A DNA stretch of 20,421 nucleotides from Methylococcaceae bacterium (lineage in GTDB: Bacteria; Pseudomonadota; Gammaproteobacteria; Methylococcales; Methylomonadaceae), in assembly GCA_947506075.1 (NCBI GenBank), contig CANNNN010000007.1, forward strand, positions 1-20,421. Reading direction: 5' to 3'. Within the stretch, counting starts at the first letter, position 1; the number at the start of each line of letters is the position of its first letter. Made by a program: the position numbers and the translations under genes. This document shows, piece by piece, positions 7,961-14,061 of the stretch. Under the pieces are notes generated by a model. It worked only from the letters and a program-made list of their open reading frames with translations. It was not told where the DNA came from and did no database searches.

Positions 7961-8008
7961 TAGTCCTTTTTTGCATTATAACGCAATATACGTAGTCCTA
8001 GATAGTCC
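7961..8008 (-). promoter_or_regulatory. Candidate desaturase promoter with GGACTA boxes and a dyad over the -10
   Basis: On the minus strand a perfect TATAAT (plus-strand ATTATA 7975-7980) lies about 88 nt upstream of the desaturase ATG. It has no good -35 hexamer. Two direct GGACTA repeats, 10 bp apart (8003-8008 and 7993-7998), cover the -35 and spacer, and a third lies just downstream (7961-7966). The -10 also sits inside TTGCATTATAACGCAA (7971-7986), a near-perfect dyad. Boxes and dyad are seen directly; regulation is inferred. Confidence 0.4.
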
Positions 8009-8066
8009 ATGTATTAGGCTCTTTTAGGCATGTGACCAACGGATGGCTTGGTGAACACCGGGTGTA

Positions 8067-8636
8067 TTACAGAATATTCACCCCAAAGCTTTGCGCATTA
8101 ATAATCCGAATTTTAAAGGCGGCTTGCGCTACTGTATCGCAAAAGCCTTTATCGACTATCTGTAGATATGCAATCTGCTGGAGGCTAAGATTACTATCAA
8201 TAAGGGCTGACTTTATCAGGATCAGTTCTGTCGCACAGAGCGCCCCGGCCAACCATGCCGACAGGCTGTCTGAGCTTATATCCCAGGACGCAGCAATACC
8301 TGCTTTATCAAGCTCTTTAATATCCGGCGACCAAATGACGATTTTTTTCCGGCTTAGCAGCTCTTGAATTGCCGGGATGTTATTAGCGATTACAAAGCCG
8401 GATTTAAGTCCGTTAAACAACAAGGCCATTTGCTGCATGGCTAAGAGAGCCATCTGGTGCGCGATATTATCGTCAAATTGCCACTGTTGCTGCGCCAGCC
8501 TGACTTGATCGGCAAATGCGCCGCCACCTGGAACAATAACCACCGCCCTGTCCTGATAATTTTTTTCCACCGCATTCAGGCAGTCAACAAGAGCATCCGA
8601 GCGTGACAAACTGCCGCCCAGCTTGACAACAATCAT
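8067..8636 (-). CDS. Amino acid kinase family protein, MfnE-like (C1-carrier cofactor synthesis)
   Basis: A 189-residue, single-domain amino-acid-kinase fold. Visible motifs are VVKLGGSL at the N terminus (phosphate loop), VPGGGAFAD at about 35-43 and WDISSDSLSAWLAG near residue 118, followed by ELILIKS. It is much shorter than aspartokinase or glutamate 5-kinase. The WDxxSDSLxxWLA motif matches the MfnE type, which in archaea phosphorylates 5-(aminomethyl)-3-furanmethanol phosphate on the way to methanofuran. Homologues occur in methylotroph genomes with tetrahydromethanopterin/methylofuran genes. Its ATG overlaps the pabB stop by 4 nt (ATGA), implying translational coupling and a shared pathway. 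An ACACC-C-GGTGT palindrome follows the stop. The fold is secure; the exact substrate is an inference. Confidence 0.8.
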   Translation of the reverse strand: MIVVKLGGSLSRSDALVDCLNAVEKNYQDRAVVIVPGGGAFADQVRLAQQQWQFDDNIAHQMALLAMQQMALLFNGLKSGFVIANNIPAIQELLSRKKIVIWSPDIKELDKAGIAASWDISSDSLSAWLAGALCATELILIKSALIDSNLSLQQIAYLQIVDKGFCDTVAQAAFKIRIINAQSFGVNIL

Positions 8637-10012
8637 CGGTCGCTAAATTGCTGTAATAAATCGAGCATGGCCGCTGCCTTATCAAAGCTTTCCTGATATT
8701 CATCTTCGGCTATTGAATCACTGACGATGCCACCACCCGCCCAGAAACGGATGCTATTTTGTGAACATACCAGCGTCCTGATCGCAATATTGGTGTCCAT
8801 ATTACCATTGAAAGCAATGTAACCAATGGCTCCGCAATAAACACCACGCCGGTTCGGTTCAAGTTCCTCGATGATCTCCATGGCCCTGATCTTCGGCGCA
8901 CCGGTGATTGATCCGCCCGGAAAGCAGCTTTTCAACAAGTCCAGCGCATGCTGATTATCCGCCAGCATGCCGGTTACAGTACTGACCAGATGATGCACGG
9001 TTGCATAACTTTCCACATCGAATAACACCGGCACTTGAACTGAACCGTTCTTGCAAGTTTTACTAATGTCGTTTCTGAGCAAATCGACGATCATCAAATT
9101 TTCCGCGCGGTCCTTGTTGCTGGCTTCAAGGTTCATTATTTGCTGCTGATCTTCTGCGTAATCCAGTTTCCTTGGCCGCGTACCCTTAATCGGCTTGGTC
9201 TCGACCACGCCCTCGGTCAACTTTAGAAAGCGTTCCGGGGACGAGCTTAAAATCTGCACCTCCGGAAAATTAAGATAGCAACTGAAAGGCGCCGCATTTA
9301 ATTTGCGCAAGGTTTGATAGGCTACCCAGGGGTCACCCTCGAAGTCAGCTACAAAGCGCTGAGCCAGATTCACCTGATAACAATCGCCTTCTTTGAGGTA
9401 ATATTTAATCCTGTTAAAGGCCGTAACATAGCCGTCCTTATCCATATTGGACTTAATCTCGCCTACCACCTTAAAAACATGATGCTCGATCTTTACAGGA
9501 ACCTGGCTGAACCGATCGATCAAACCTAGCCAATACTGCTGCTCACACAGTCCTATCAGACACGTTTTTTGCAAAACATGATCGACTATGACCGCCCATG
9601 CGTAAATCCCTACCGCCATTTCGGCAATATGTTCGGCATCTTCAGCGCTTGTGGGCAAGTCTTCAAGTCGGCGAGCCAAATCATAGGAAAAATAACCGAT
9701 GGCACCGCCATTAAACGGCAAATCCTGTTCCAACGTAAAACCAGGAAACAGTGCTAGCTGCTGCTTAAGCAAATCAAACGGATTTTCAGTTGACCTTAGG
9801 ATAGCGCCGTTGCAGGTAATTTCAGTTATCTCGCCATGCGTGACCAAGGTACACAAAGGCTCTGCTGCAATGATGTCATATCTGCCCTGCTTACTGTGAG
9901 GATAGCCGCTATCCAGAAAAACGGCCCACGCTTTATCTGCACAGGTGGAAAACAACGCCGAACTGTCAGGAAAATAAGGAAGAGGAGCGATAAGTTGATT
10001 CGGTAACGGCAT
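8633..10012 (-). CDS. pabB: Aminodeoxychorismate synthase component I (PabB)
   Basis: PabB aminates chorismate to 4-amino-4-deoxychorismate, the precursor of p-aminobenzoate used for folate and, in methylotrophs, tetrahydromethanopterin. The 459-residue protein has the anthranilate-synthase-I-like N-terminal region and the chorismate-binding domain from about 190 onward. Motifs include TKPIKGTRPR with lysine K276, DRAENLMIVDLLRNDI, SCFPGGSITGAPKIRAMEII, GYIAFNGNMDTNIAIRT and AGGGIVSDS. The lysine in PIKGT distinguishes PabB from TrpE (PIAGT). No amidotransferase partner (pabA) is present in the window. The ATG at 10012 has no clear Shine-Dalgarno sequence. Downstream it overlaps the kinase gene by 4 nt. 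A TATAAT on the minus strand (plus 10078-10083) is a plausible -10. Confidence 0.95.
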   Translation of the reverse strand: MPLPNQLIAPLPYFPDSSALFSTCADKAWAVFLDSGYPHSKQGRYDIIAAEPLCTLVTHGEITEITCNGAILRSTENPFDLLKQQLALFPGFTLEQDLPFNGGAIGYFSYDLARRLEDLPTSAEDAEHIAEMAVGIYAWAVIVDHVLQKTCLIGLCEQQYWLGLIDRFSQVPVKIEHHVFKVVGEIKSNMDKDGYVTAFNRIKYYLKEGDCYQVNLAQRFVADFEGDPWVAYQTLRKLNAAPFSCYLNFPEVQILSSSPERFLKLTEGVVETKPIKGTRPRKLDYAEDQQQIMNLEASNKDRAENLMIVDLLRNDISKTCKNGSVQVPVLFDVESYATVHHLVSTVTGMLADNQHALDLLKSCFPGGSITGAPKIRAMEIIEELEPNRRGVYCGAIGYIAFNGNMDTNIAIRTLVCSQNSIRFWAGGGIVSDSIAEDEYQESFDKAAAMLDLLQQFSDR

Positions 10013-10077
10013 TTTTATCAGGGGTTGTGCTGAAATAGATACTAAGAATTGTCCGCGACAAAAAAAATAAAAAATAT

Positions 10078-10108
10078 ATTATATTTCAATTCACTCTTTG
10101 AGTAATTG
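10078..10108 (-). promoter_or_regulatory. Dyad and -10 element upstream of pabB
   Basis: On the minus strand, arms CAATTACTC and GAGTGAATTG surround an AAA loop (plus 10087-10108), with one unpaired base. TATAAT follows immediately (plus 10078-10083), and then come T-rich runs (A runs at about 10060-10074 on the plus strand). This may be an operator over the pabB promoter, or a weak terminator of the upstream propeller gene. Confidence 0.4.
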
Positions 10109-10184
10109 CCTAGCGTTTATTATCTCGTTTAAAATTTTCGTTTGTTCGTGGAAAAATGATTTTCGTCGATAAAAAAACCATTCA

Positions 10185-11195
10185 TCAGGGACCGATAAAC
10201 TGTCCAAACGCACGGCTTCCTGCTCCGGTTTTGATGGTTGCTATGACTTTCAGGATTCTGGCGTCAATAACAGAAACAGTGTTGTCAAACCAGTTAGCCA
10301 CATAAACATGCCGATCATCCTTATCAGTACTGATGCCTTCGGGTTTATCACCCACATTAATCAGGCCAATTTCCGTTAAGGTTTCTGTATCGATAACGGA
10401 TACTGAACCGTCTTCCTGATTAGTCACCAGCAGGCGACTGTCATTAAGCGCCAGCGCGGTTGCATAGGGCAGCTTATTGACCTTCACCGTAGCAATAACT
10501 TTCATGCGCGCCGTTTCCAACACCGTTATATCATCACTTTTAACATTGGCAACATAAACACGTTCGCCTCGCTGATCAATAGTCAGTCCGAACGGGTGTG
10601 TCCCAACCGGAACTGATTTCTTAACGGTCAGCGCCTTCAAATCGATCTGAGAAACTGAATTGCTGATCCGGTTGGCGACATATAACCAACGGTTATCAGG
10701 ACTGACAATCAGACCTGATGGCGATTCACCAACCGCTATCGTCTTAATCAACTGCAGACTGTCCGCATCCATAACCGAGACGGTATTCTTATACCAGTCC
10801 GCTACATAAACTCGCTTGCCGTCCGCGCCCACGGCAATGCCCAGCGCACCATTACTTAGCGTAACCGTATCGATGACTTGCCTTTTCTGGGTATCGACAA
10901 CCGCAAAGCCATTAGCTTCGGGTGTACTGACATAAAGTTTGCTGCCGTCAGGAGCCACCGCAACCCCAGCCGGTCTACCGGGCACGGCAATCGTATCGAC
11001 TACCGTGCCCAATGCCGTGTCGATAACAGACACGCTATCATCCAACTGATTGCTGATATAAGCAAAAGGCTGGGCAGCAAGCGGCGCAGATAAAAAAGCT
11101 GTAGCGATGCAGACCGCCACAGCCTTATCACCAAAGATGGTGTGTATGCCGAAAACCCGCAGGGAACTGGGGCGGCGGCGATTCGTTGAGAGCAC
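10185..11195 (-). CDS. Secreted YVTN-family seven-bladed beta-propeller protein
   Basis: A 336-residue protein with a long basic n-region (NRRRPSSLR) and a hydrophobic stretch VAVCIATAFLSAPLAA ending in a plausible signal-peptidase site before QPFAYISN. The mature part has seven repeats of about 42 residues, each with a YVAN-like strand and a VSVID-like strand: AYISN, LYVST, VYVAD, LYVAN, VYVAN, LLVTN and VYVANWFDNTVSVID. This predicts a periplasmic propeller, probably a binding scaffold; no enzyme active site is evident. It resembles the propellers associated with PQQ-dependent alcohol oxidation. The GTG start at 11195 is supported by TAAGG 6 nt upstream, which overlaps the stop of the SRPBCC gene, so the two are one operon with an 8-nt gap. 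Confidence 0.85.
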   Translation of the reverse strand: MLSTNRRRPSSLRVFGIHTIFGDKAVAVCIATAFLSAPLAAQPFAYISNQLDDSVSVIDTALGTVVDTIAVPGRPAGVAVAPDGSKLYVSTPEANGFAVVDTQKRQVIDTVTLSNGALGIAVGADGKRVYVADWYKNTVSVMDADSLQLIKTIAVGESPSGLIVSPDNRWLYVANRISNSVSQIDLKALTVKKSVPVGTHPFGLTIDQRGERVYVANVKSDDITVLETARMKVIATVKVNKLPYATALALNDSRLLVTNQEDGSVSVIDTETLTEIGLINVGDKPEGISTDKDDRHVYVANWFDNTVSVIDARILKVIATIKTGAGSRAFGQFIGP

Positions 11196-11203
11196 GCTTA
11201 GCC

Positions 11204-11767
11204 TTACTTTTCAGCCAGGGCTTTCAGATTTTTAAGACCGGCTTGTAAAATTGCAGTAACCGCAGTATTTGCCGCTTCTTCGTTCATTTCTTCCGGCGGA
11301 TTGTTGTTCATATAGGCGCGATAGTAACCGGCTTTCCAGGAAACGACAGTGCTGCCACCGTTATCGGTCAAATCAATGCTGGCCGCATAATTGTCTACCG
11401 GCAAGACAGGTACTTTTTCTTCAACTCCGGCATGAGTGATGGTTTTAGCCGTACTCATGTCCGTAATTTTGTAGGCATAAGACATAGCCGCATCGTCATG
11501 TTTTTTTAATTCTTCGGTAATCGTGCCGCCATCTTTCAAAGTCAAAACGCGAATCGCGCCTTTTTTATTGCCGCCCTCAACCGTTGTGCTTTTTACAGCA
11601 GGTAACCAGGTTAGGTCACCAAAGTCTTTGATGATGGCCCAGACTTTTTCAGCTGGTGCGTTAATGGTGATGTCCTCTTCAACTTTTTGACGTACAGGGC
11701 CATGAGCGCTGGCTATCGAGGTAAAAAAGAACAGTACAACCGAAATAAATAAAATGATTTTCTTCAT
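11204..11767 (-). CDS. Periplasmic SRPBCC-domain protein, MxaD-like
   Basis: The gene encodes 187 residues: a signal peptide MKKIILFISVVLFFFTSIASA with cleavage before HGPVRQ, then one START/SRPBCC (polyketide-cyclase-like) domain starting KVEEDITINAPAEKVWAIIKDFG and ending in a long C-terminal helix (AVTAILQAGLKNLKALAEK). Such domains bind hydrophobic ligands or protein partners. Secreted members in methylotrophs include MxaD, which assists electron transfer from methanol dehydrogenase to its cytochrome. Start at 11767 is preferred over the in-frame ATG at 11836, because it gives a perfect signal peptide, has AAGG about 10 nt upstream, and a TATAAT box lies between the two ATGs. First gene of a pair with the propeller gene. 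Function inferred from family and neighbour. Confidence 0.8.
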   Translation of the reverse strand: MKKIILFISVVLFFFTSIASAHGPVRQKVEEDITINAPAEKVWAIIKDFGDLTWLPAVKSTTVEGGNKKGAIRVLTLKDGGTITEELKKHDDAAMSYAYKITDMSTAKTITHAGVEEKVPVLPVDNYAASIDLTDNGGSTVVSWKAGYYRAYMNNNPPEEMNEEAANTAVTAILQAGLKNLKALAEK

Positions 11768-11807
11768 ATTTAACTTACCTTCTCTGAACATAAAAACTAA
11801 AACGCGC

Positions 11808-11813
11808 ATTATA
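11808..11813 (-). promoter_or_regulatory. -10 box of the SRPBCC-propeller operon
   Basis: A perfect TATAAT on the minus strand, about 40 nt upstream of the SRPBCC ATG. No good -35 hexamer is visible at 16-18 bp. It lies downstream of the ATG at 11836 and so supports the shorter protein start. Confidence 0.4.
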
Positions 11814-11898
11814 TGACAACCAGCCGCTGCAAGCATCAGCTTAGTGTGTTAAGCCACAATATAATAAAACAACTCTGCCACATTTAAACTGGCTACGC

Positions 11899-11940
11899 TC
11901 ATTGAAATACGCAAGCAGTAAAGAGGTTTTTCTTATTCAT
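11899..11940 (-). other. 13-codon mini reading frame with strong ribosome binding site
   Basis: Read on the minus strand, GAGGAAGCGATA is followed by ATG and a frame encoding MNKKNLFTACVFQ, then TGA. The start resembles the n-region and first hydrophobic residues of a signal peptide. It may be a leader peptide or the decayed 5' end of a lost secreted-protein gene; I cannot tell which. Confidence 0.3.
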
Positions 11941-12104
11941 TATCGCTTCCTCATTAAATATTTAATCTATCGGGTCTTTGACACACCTGATCCAAAGAGC
12001 CTGCCAAGGGCATCACAAAACATATAATCCCCTTAACCGAGCCCAACCTTCAGTTGTGTCAACTCCCTGACGCTTACATCGTTTATAAAAATCCAGCCCT
12101 ACAC

Positions 12105-13271
12105 TTATGCCAAAGACTTATTATCAATAATGGCCAACTTGTCAGATTCAATACCGAGTAACAACTCCCCTTTCAACAGGCCTATCAATTCCCTACCGGC
12201 CATTTCAAAACGCCAGCCGTGCAAGAGAGGGCACTCCTCATCGTCATCGAATAACAGCACTTCAAGATCTTTGCGTGTTGCAAGAATCATTGGATTTAAT
12301 AAGTTTTCTTCGGCGCGTATTCTGACCAGTGCCGTTAAAATATCCAGTATCGCCTCCTGTTGCTGGGTCTTCTTGGCGGGCCGACCTTTTTCATTCAAGG
12401 CTATAGGCAAGCGATTTTTGGCCGCCGTAATTAATTGACACAGTTCGGTGCCGTAACGATTAACCGCACGCTCATTAATGCCGCGAACATTGGCTAATTC
12501 TGCTACCGTTTCCGGTTGCAGCTTGGCCATGTCAAATAGCAGTTCATCGCGCAACAGCCAGCTCTTGGGCCTATCTTCAGACTGCGCGGTTCTTTCCCGC
12601 CATTCGGCCAGGGTTTGAACAATTGATAATTGTTTTCCGGTCAGTTTGTTTTTGCCTTTAATTTTCAACCAGGCTTGTTCAGGCCTCACCTGATAAAGAT
12701 CCGGGTTGGTCAGCTCAGCAAAATCACGCTCCAGCCACTCTGTCCGCCCCAATTCGGCTAACTTCTGCAACATCAGCTGATAAATCTTGCACAAATAAAT
12801 CACATCATCCGCCGCATATTGAATTTCTGCTTCAATCAACGGCCGCTTGCTCCAGTCTGCTCGGGTATGCGCCTTGTTTAAATTCACATTTAACAGGCTG
12901 GAAACCAGCATCGCATACCCCGGATTCTCCTGAAAACCCAACAACGGTGCGGCAATTTGAGTATCAAATAGCGGCTCGGGTAATTTTCCGGTTAATTGAA
13001 AAAAAATTTCCAGATCCTGGCGACAGGAATGAAAAACTTTTACGATCGAAGGACTATAGAGGACTTCAAAAAGTATGTCCAACGAAGGCAAGGCTATCGG
13101 ATCTACACAAGCCACCCATTCAGGCGTTGCAATTTGCAACAGGCAAAACTTAGGGTAATAGGTTTTTTCTCGTAAAAATTCAGTATCCAGAGCCAGCCAG
13201 GGTTCTTTTTTTATTTGTTCACACAGCTTAGCCAGTTGATCAGGGGTATTTATGTATTGGATGTTTGTCAT
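12105..13271 (-). CDS. rnd: Ribonuclease D
   Basis: RNase D is a 3'-5' exoribonuclease that trims tRNA and other stable RNA precursors in the cytoplasm. With the start at 13271 the protein has 388 residues (E. coli 375). It shows the DEDDy exonuclease motifs: LALDTEFLRE (D29, E31), VFHSCRQDLEIFF and YAADDVIYLCKIY. These are followed by an HRDC domain (KQLSIVQTLAEWRERTAQ and onward) and a second HRDC-like C-terminal region. The frame is open to 13376, but the extra 35 residues are not family-like and cross a 10-bp inverted repeat, so MTNIQYINTPDQL is taken as the N terminus. No Shine-Dalgarno sequence precedes this ATG. The gene stands alone between two intergenic gaps. Confidence 0.95.
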   Translation of the reverse strand: MTNIQYINTPDQLAKLCEQIKKEPWLALDTEFLREKTYYPKFCLLQIATPEWVACVDPIALPSLDILFEVLYSPSIVKVFHSCRQDLEIFFQLTGKLPEPLFDTQIAAPLLGFQENPGYAMLVSSLLNVNLNKAHTRADWSKRPLIEAEIQYAADDVIYLCKIYQLMLQKLAELGRTEWLERDFAELTNPDLYQVRPEQAWLKIKGKNKLTGKQLSIVQTLAEWRERTAQSEDRPKSWLLRDELLFDMAKLQPETVAELANVRGINERAVNRYGTELCQLITAAKNRLPIALNEKGRPAKKTQQQEAILDILTALVRIRAEENLLNPMILATRKDLEVLLFDDDEECPLLHGWRFEMAGRELIGLLKGELLLGIESDKLAIIDNKSLA

Positions 13272-13613
13272 AGTGTTAAACGAGCAGTCATTAGAGACCG
13301 TAAAATGCATAAATTTTACGGTTAAGAGTTGTTTTTCATGATATTGATAAAATCTGACTAGGGTCTGCCGTTGCACAGACGATAAAGTCAGGATGAAGCC
13401 AGCTAAGGTTGACGAGGTATTATTTAGAAATTCAATCGCTTAGACCGATGCACCAAAAGAGGAATGTAAGACAAGGATTTGACCCATCAAAAACAGTATC
13501 TTCTCAAATACACATAAAGCTAATGGCAGTAGTTTTTCACCTTTAGCCCCAAGCCTGTGCGTGATTTTCTGTATCAACTCTGTGGTTAATATCTATAACA
13601 CACGGGGGGATAA
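13272..13613. other. Intergenic region upstream of rnd
   Basis: This 342-bp stretch has no credible gene. It contains the inverted repeat at 13297-13322, a weaker GTCTG-8nt-CAGAC inverted repeat at 13363-13380 and a run of degenerate heptamers at 13534-13561 resembling those before topA. A CTCTGTGGTTAATATCT segment near 13578 resembles dispersed intergenic sequence. No convincing terminator or -10/-35 pair could be assigned. Confidence 0.45.
13297..13322 (-). promoter_or_regulatory. 10-bp perfect inverted repeat in the rnd 5' region
   Basis: On the minus strand, arms ACCGTAAAAT and ATTTTACGGT are perfect complements around a TTATGC loop. The repeat ends 25 nt before the rnd ATG. It could be a 5'-UTR stem-loop or an operator; no T run follows, so it is not a standard terminator. 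Confidence 0.6.
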
Positions 13614-14009
13614 CTATCCGCCAGTGATTTGATCAGCACCGCTCGGACCCGGCTGAACACTGCGCTTTTTTGCGCGTCTACGATGATTGCCACGTTTATT
13701 ATTACGCGCTTTTACCCGCCTTATATCTAATTTATGCTGCTTAATTTCCACAGACTTTAAATGCAGAAATATGTCCTGCGGCATTTCATCGGGCAATTCA
13801 ACCAGCGTGTAATCGCCTTGTATGTTGATCGCAATATTGTTTTTGTCGACGCCGGACTCTTCAATCAATACTTTTTTAAGCTCTTCCAAAGTAACCTGCT
13901 GTTTAGAGCCCACGTCCAAACGATAGCGAACCATTTTAATGCCCGACTGGACTGCAACTGTTGCCGCCAACCCAGCATCCTTGCCTGACTGACTATTGCC
14001 GTCGTTCAT
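13614..14009 (-). CDS. Stand-alone DbpA-type RNA-binding domain protein
   Basis: A 131-residue basic protein. Residues about 24-100 match the RNA-binding domain found at the C terminus of DbpA/CsdA DEAD-box helicases (KMVRYRLDVGSKQQVTLEELK, EESGVDKNNIAINIQGDYTLVELP, DIFLHLKSVEIKQHKLDIRRV). No helicase motifs are present. A very basic tail follows (KARNNKRGNHRRRAKKRS), ending in a Gly/Ser-rich segment. It probably binds RNA, perhaps rRNA, but its partner is unknown. A strong AAGGAGG Shine-Dalgarno sequence precedes ATG 14009. It is the third gene after lptD and surA (52-bp gap containing a junction repeat), replacing the pdxA/rsmA genes that follow surA in enterobacteria. Domain assignment is by eye; function open. 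Confidence 0.75.
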   Translation of the reverse strand: MNDGNSQSGKDAGLAATVAVQSGIKMVRYRLDVGSKQQVTLEELKKVLIEESGVDKNNIAINIQGDYTLVELPDEMPQDIFLHLKSVEIKQHKLDIRRVKARNNKRGNHRRRAKKRSVQPGPSGADQITGG

Positions 14010-14030
14010 TTTGCCTCCTTGAAAGACTCG

Positions 14031-14045
14031 CTGCGACTACGCTCA
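14031..14045 (-). repeat. Junction repeat, copy 2 (surA/RNA-binding gene)
   Basis: On the minus strand the core reads TGAGCGTAGTCGCAG, matching the copy at 19483-19497 at 13 of 15 positions. It lies between the surA stop and the Shine-Dalgarno sequence of the downstream gene, oriented with transcription, 21 nt before the ATG. Confidence 0.45.
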
Positions 14046-14061
14046 ACATAAACCGTAGGTC

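Larger units (their letters stand above)
11768..12104. other. Intergenic region between rnd and the SRPBCC gene
   Basis: This 337-bp stretch holds no full gene. On the minus strand it contains the SRPBCC Shine-Dalgarno sequence and -10 box, a 13-codon reading frame with a strong ribosome binding site (11899-11940), a weak relative of the junction repeat (GGCTACGCTCA, 11891-11901) and a perfect 14-bp palindrome ATTAAATATTTAAT (11953-11966). From 11967 to 12104 I see nothing definite. Confidence 0.5.

Noticed and set aside
8050..8082. Nested inverted repeats around the kinase stop as a terminator
   Set aside because: The ACACC/GGTGT palindrome is real, but no T-rich run follows on the minus strand, so I do not call a terminator.
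8067..8636. Acetylglutamate kinase or aspartokinase
   Set aside because: At 189 residues it is too short, and the WDxxSDSLxxWLA motif is not from those families.
8633..10012. Anthranilate synthase component I (TrpE) instead of PabB
   Set aside because: The diagnostic PIKGT lysine is present where TrpE has alanine, and no trp genes are adjacent.
11768..11836. Longer SRPBCC protein starting MLAAAGCHIM
   Set aside because: It would bury a perfect signal peptide behind extra residues and place the start upstream of the -10 box at 11808-11813.
13272..13376. N-terminal extension of RNase D beginning MQRQTLVRFY
   Set aside because: The residues do not match the family, no ribosome binding site precedes the start, and the frame crosses the inverted repeat at 13297-13322.
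13363..13380. GTCTG / CAGAC inverted repeat with 8-nt loop
   Set aside because: A 5-bp stem with a long loop and no T run or conserved context is within chance expectation.
13430..13540. Short plus-strand frame of about 33 codons starting near 13447
   Set aside because: There is no ribosome binding site, recognisable composition or conserved motif; it is expected by chance.
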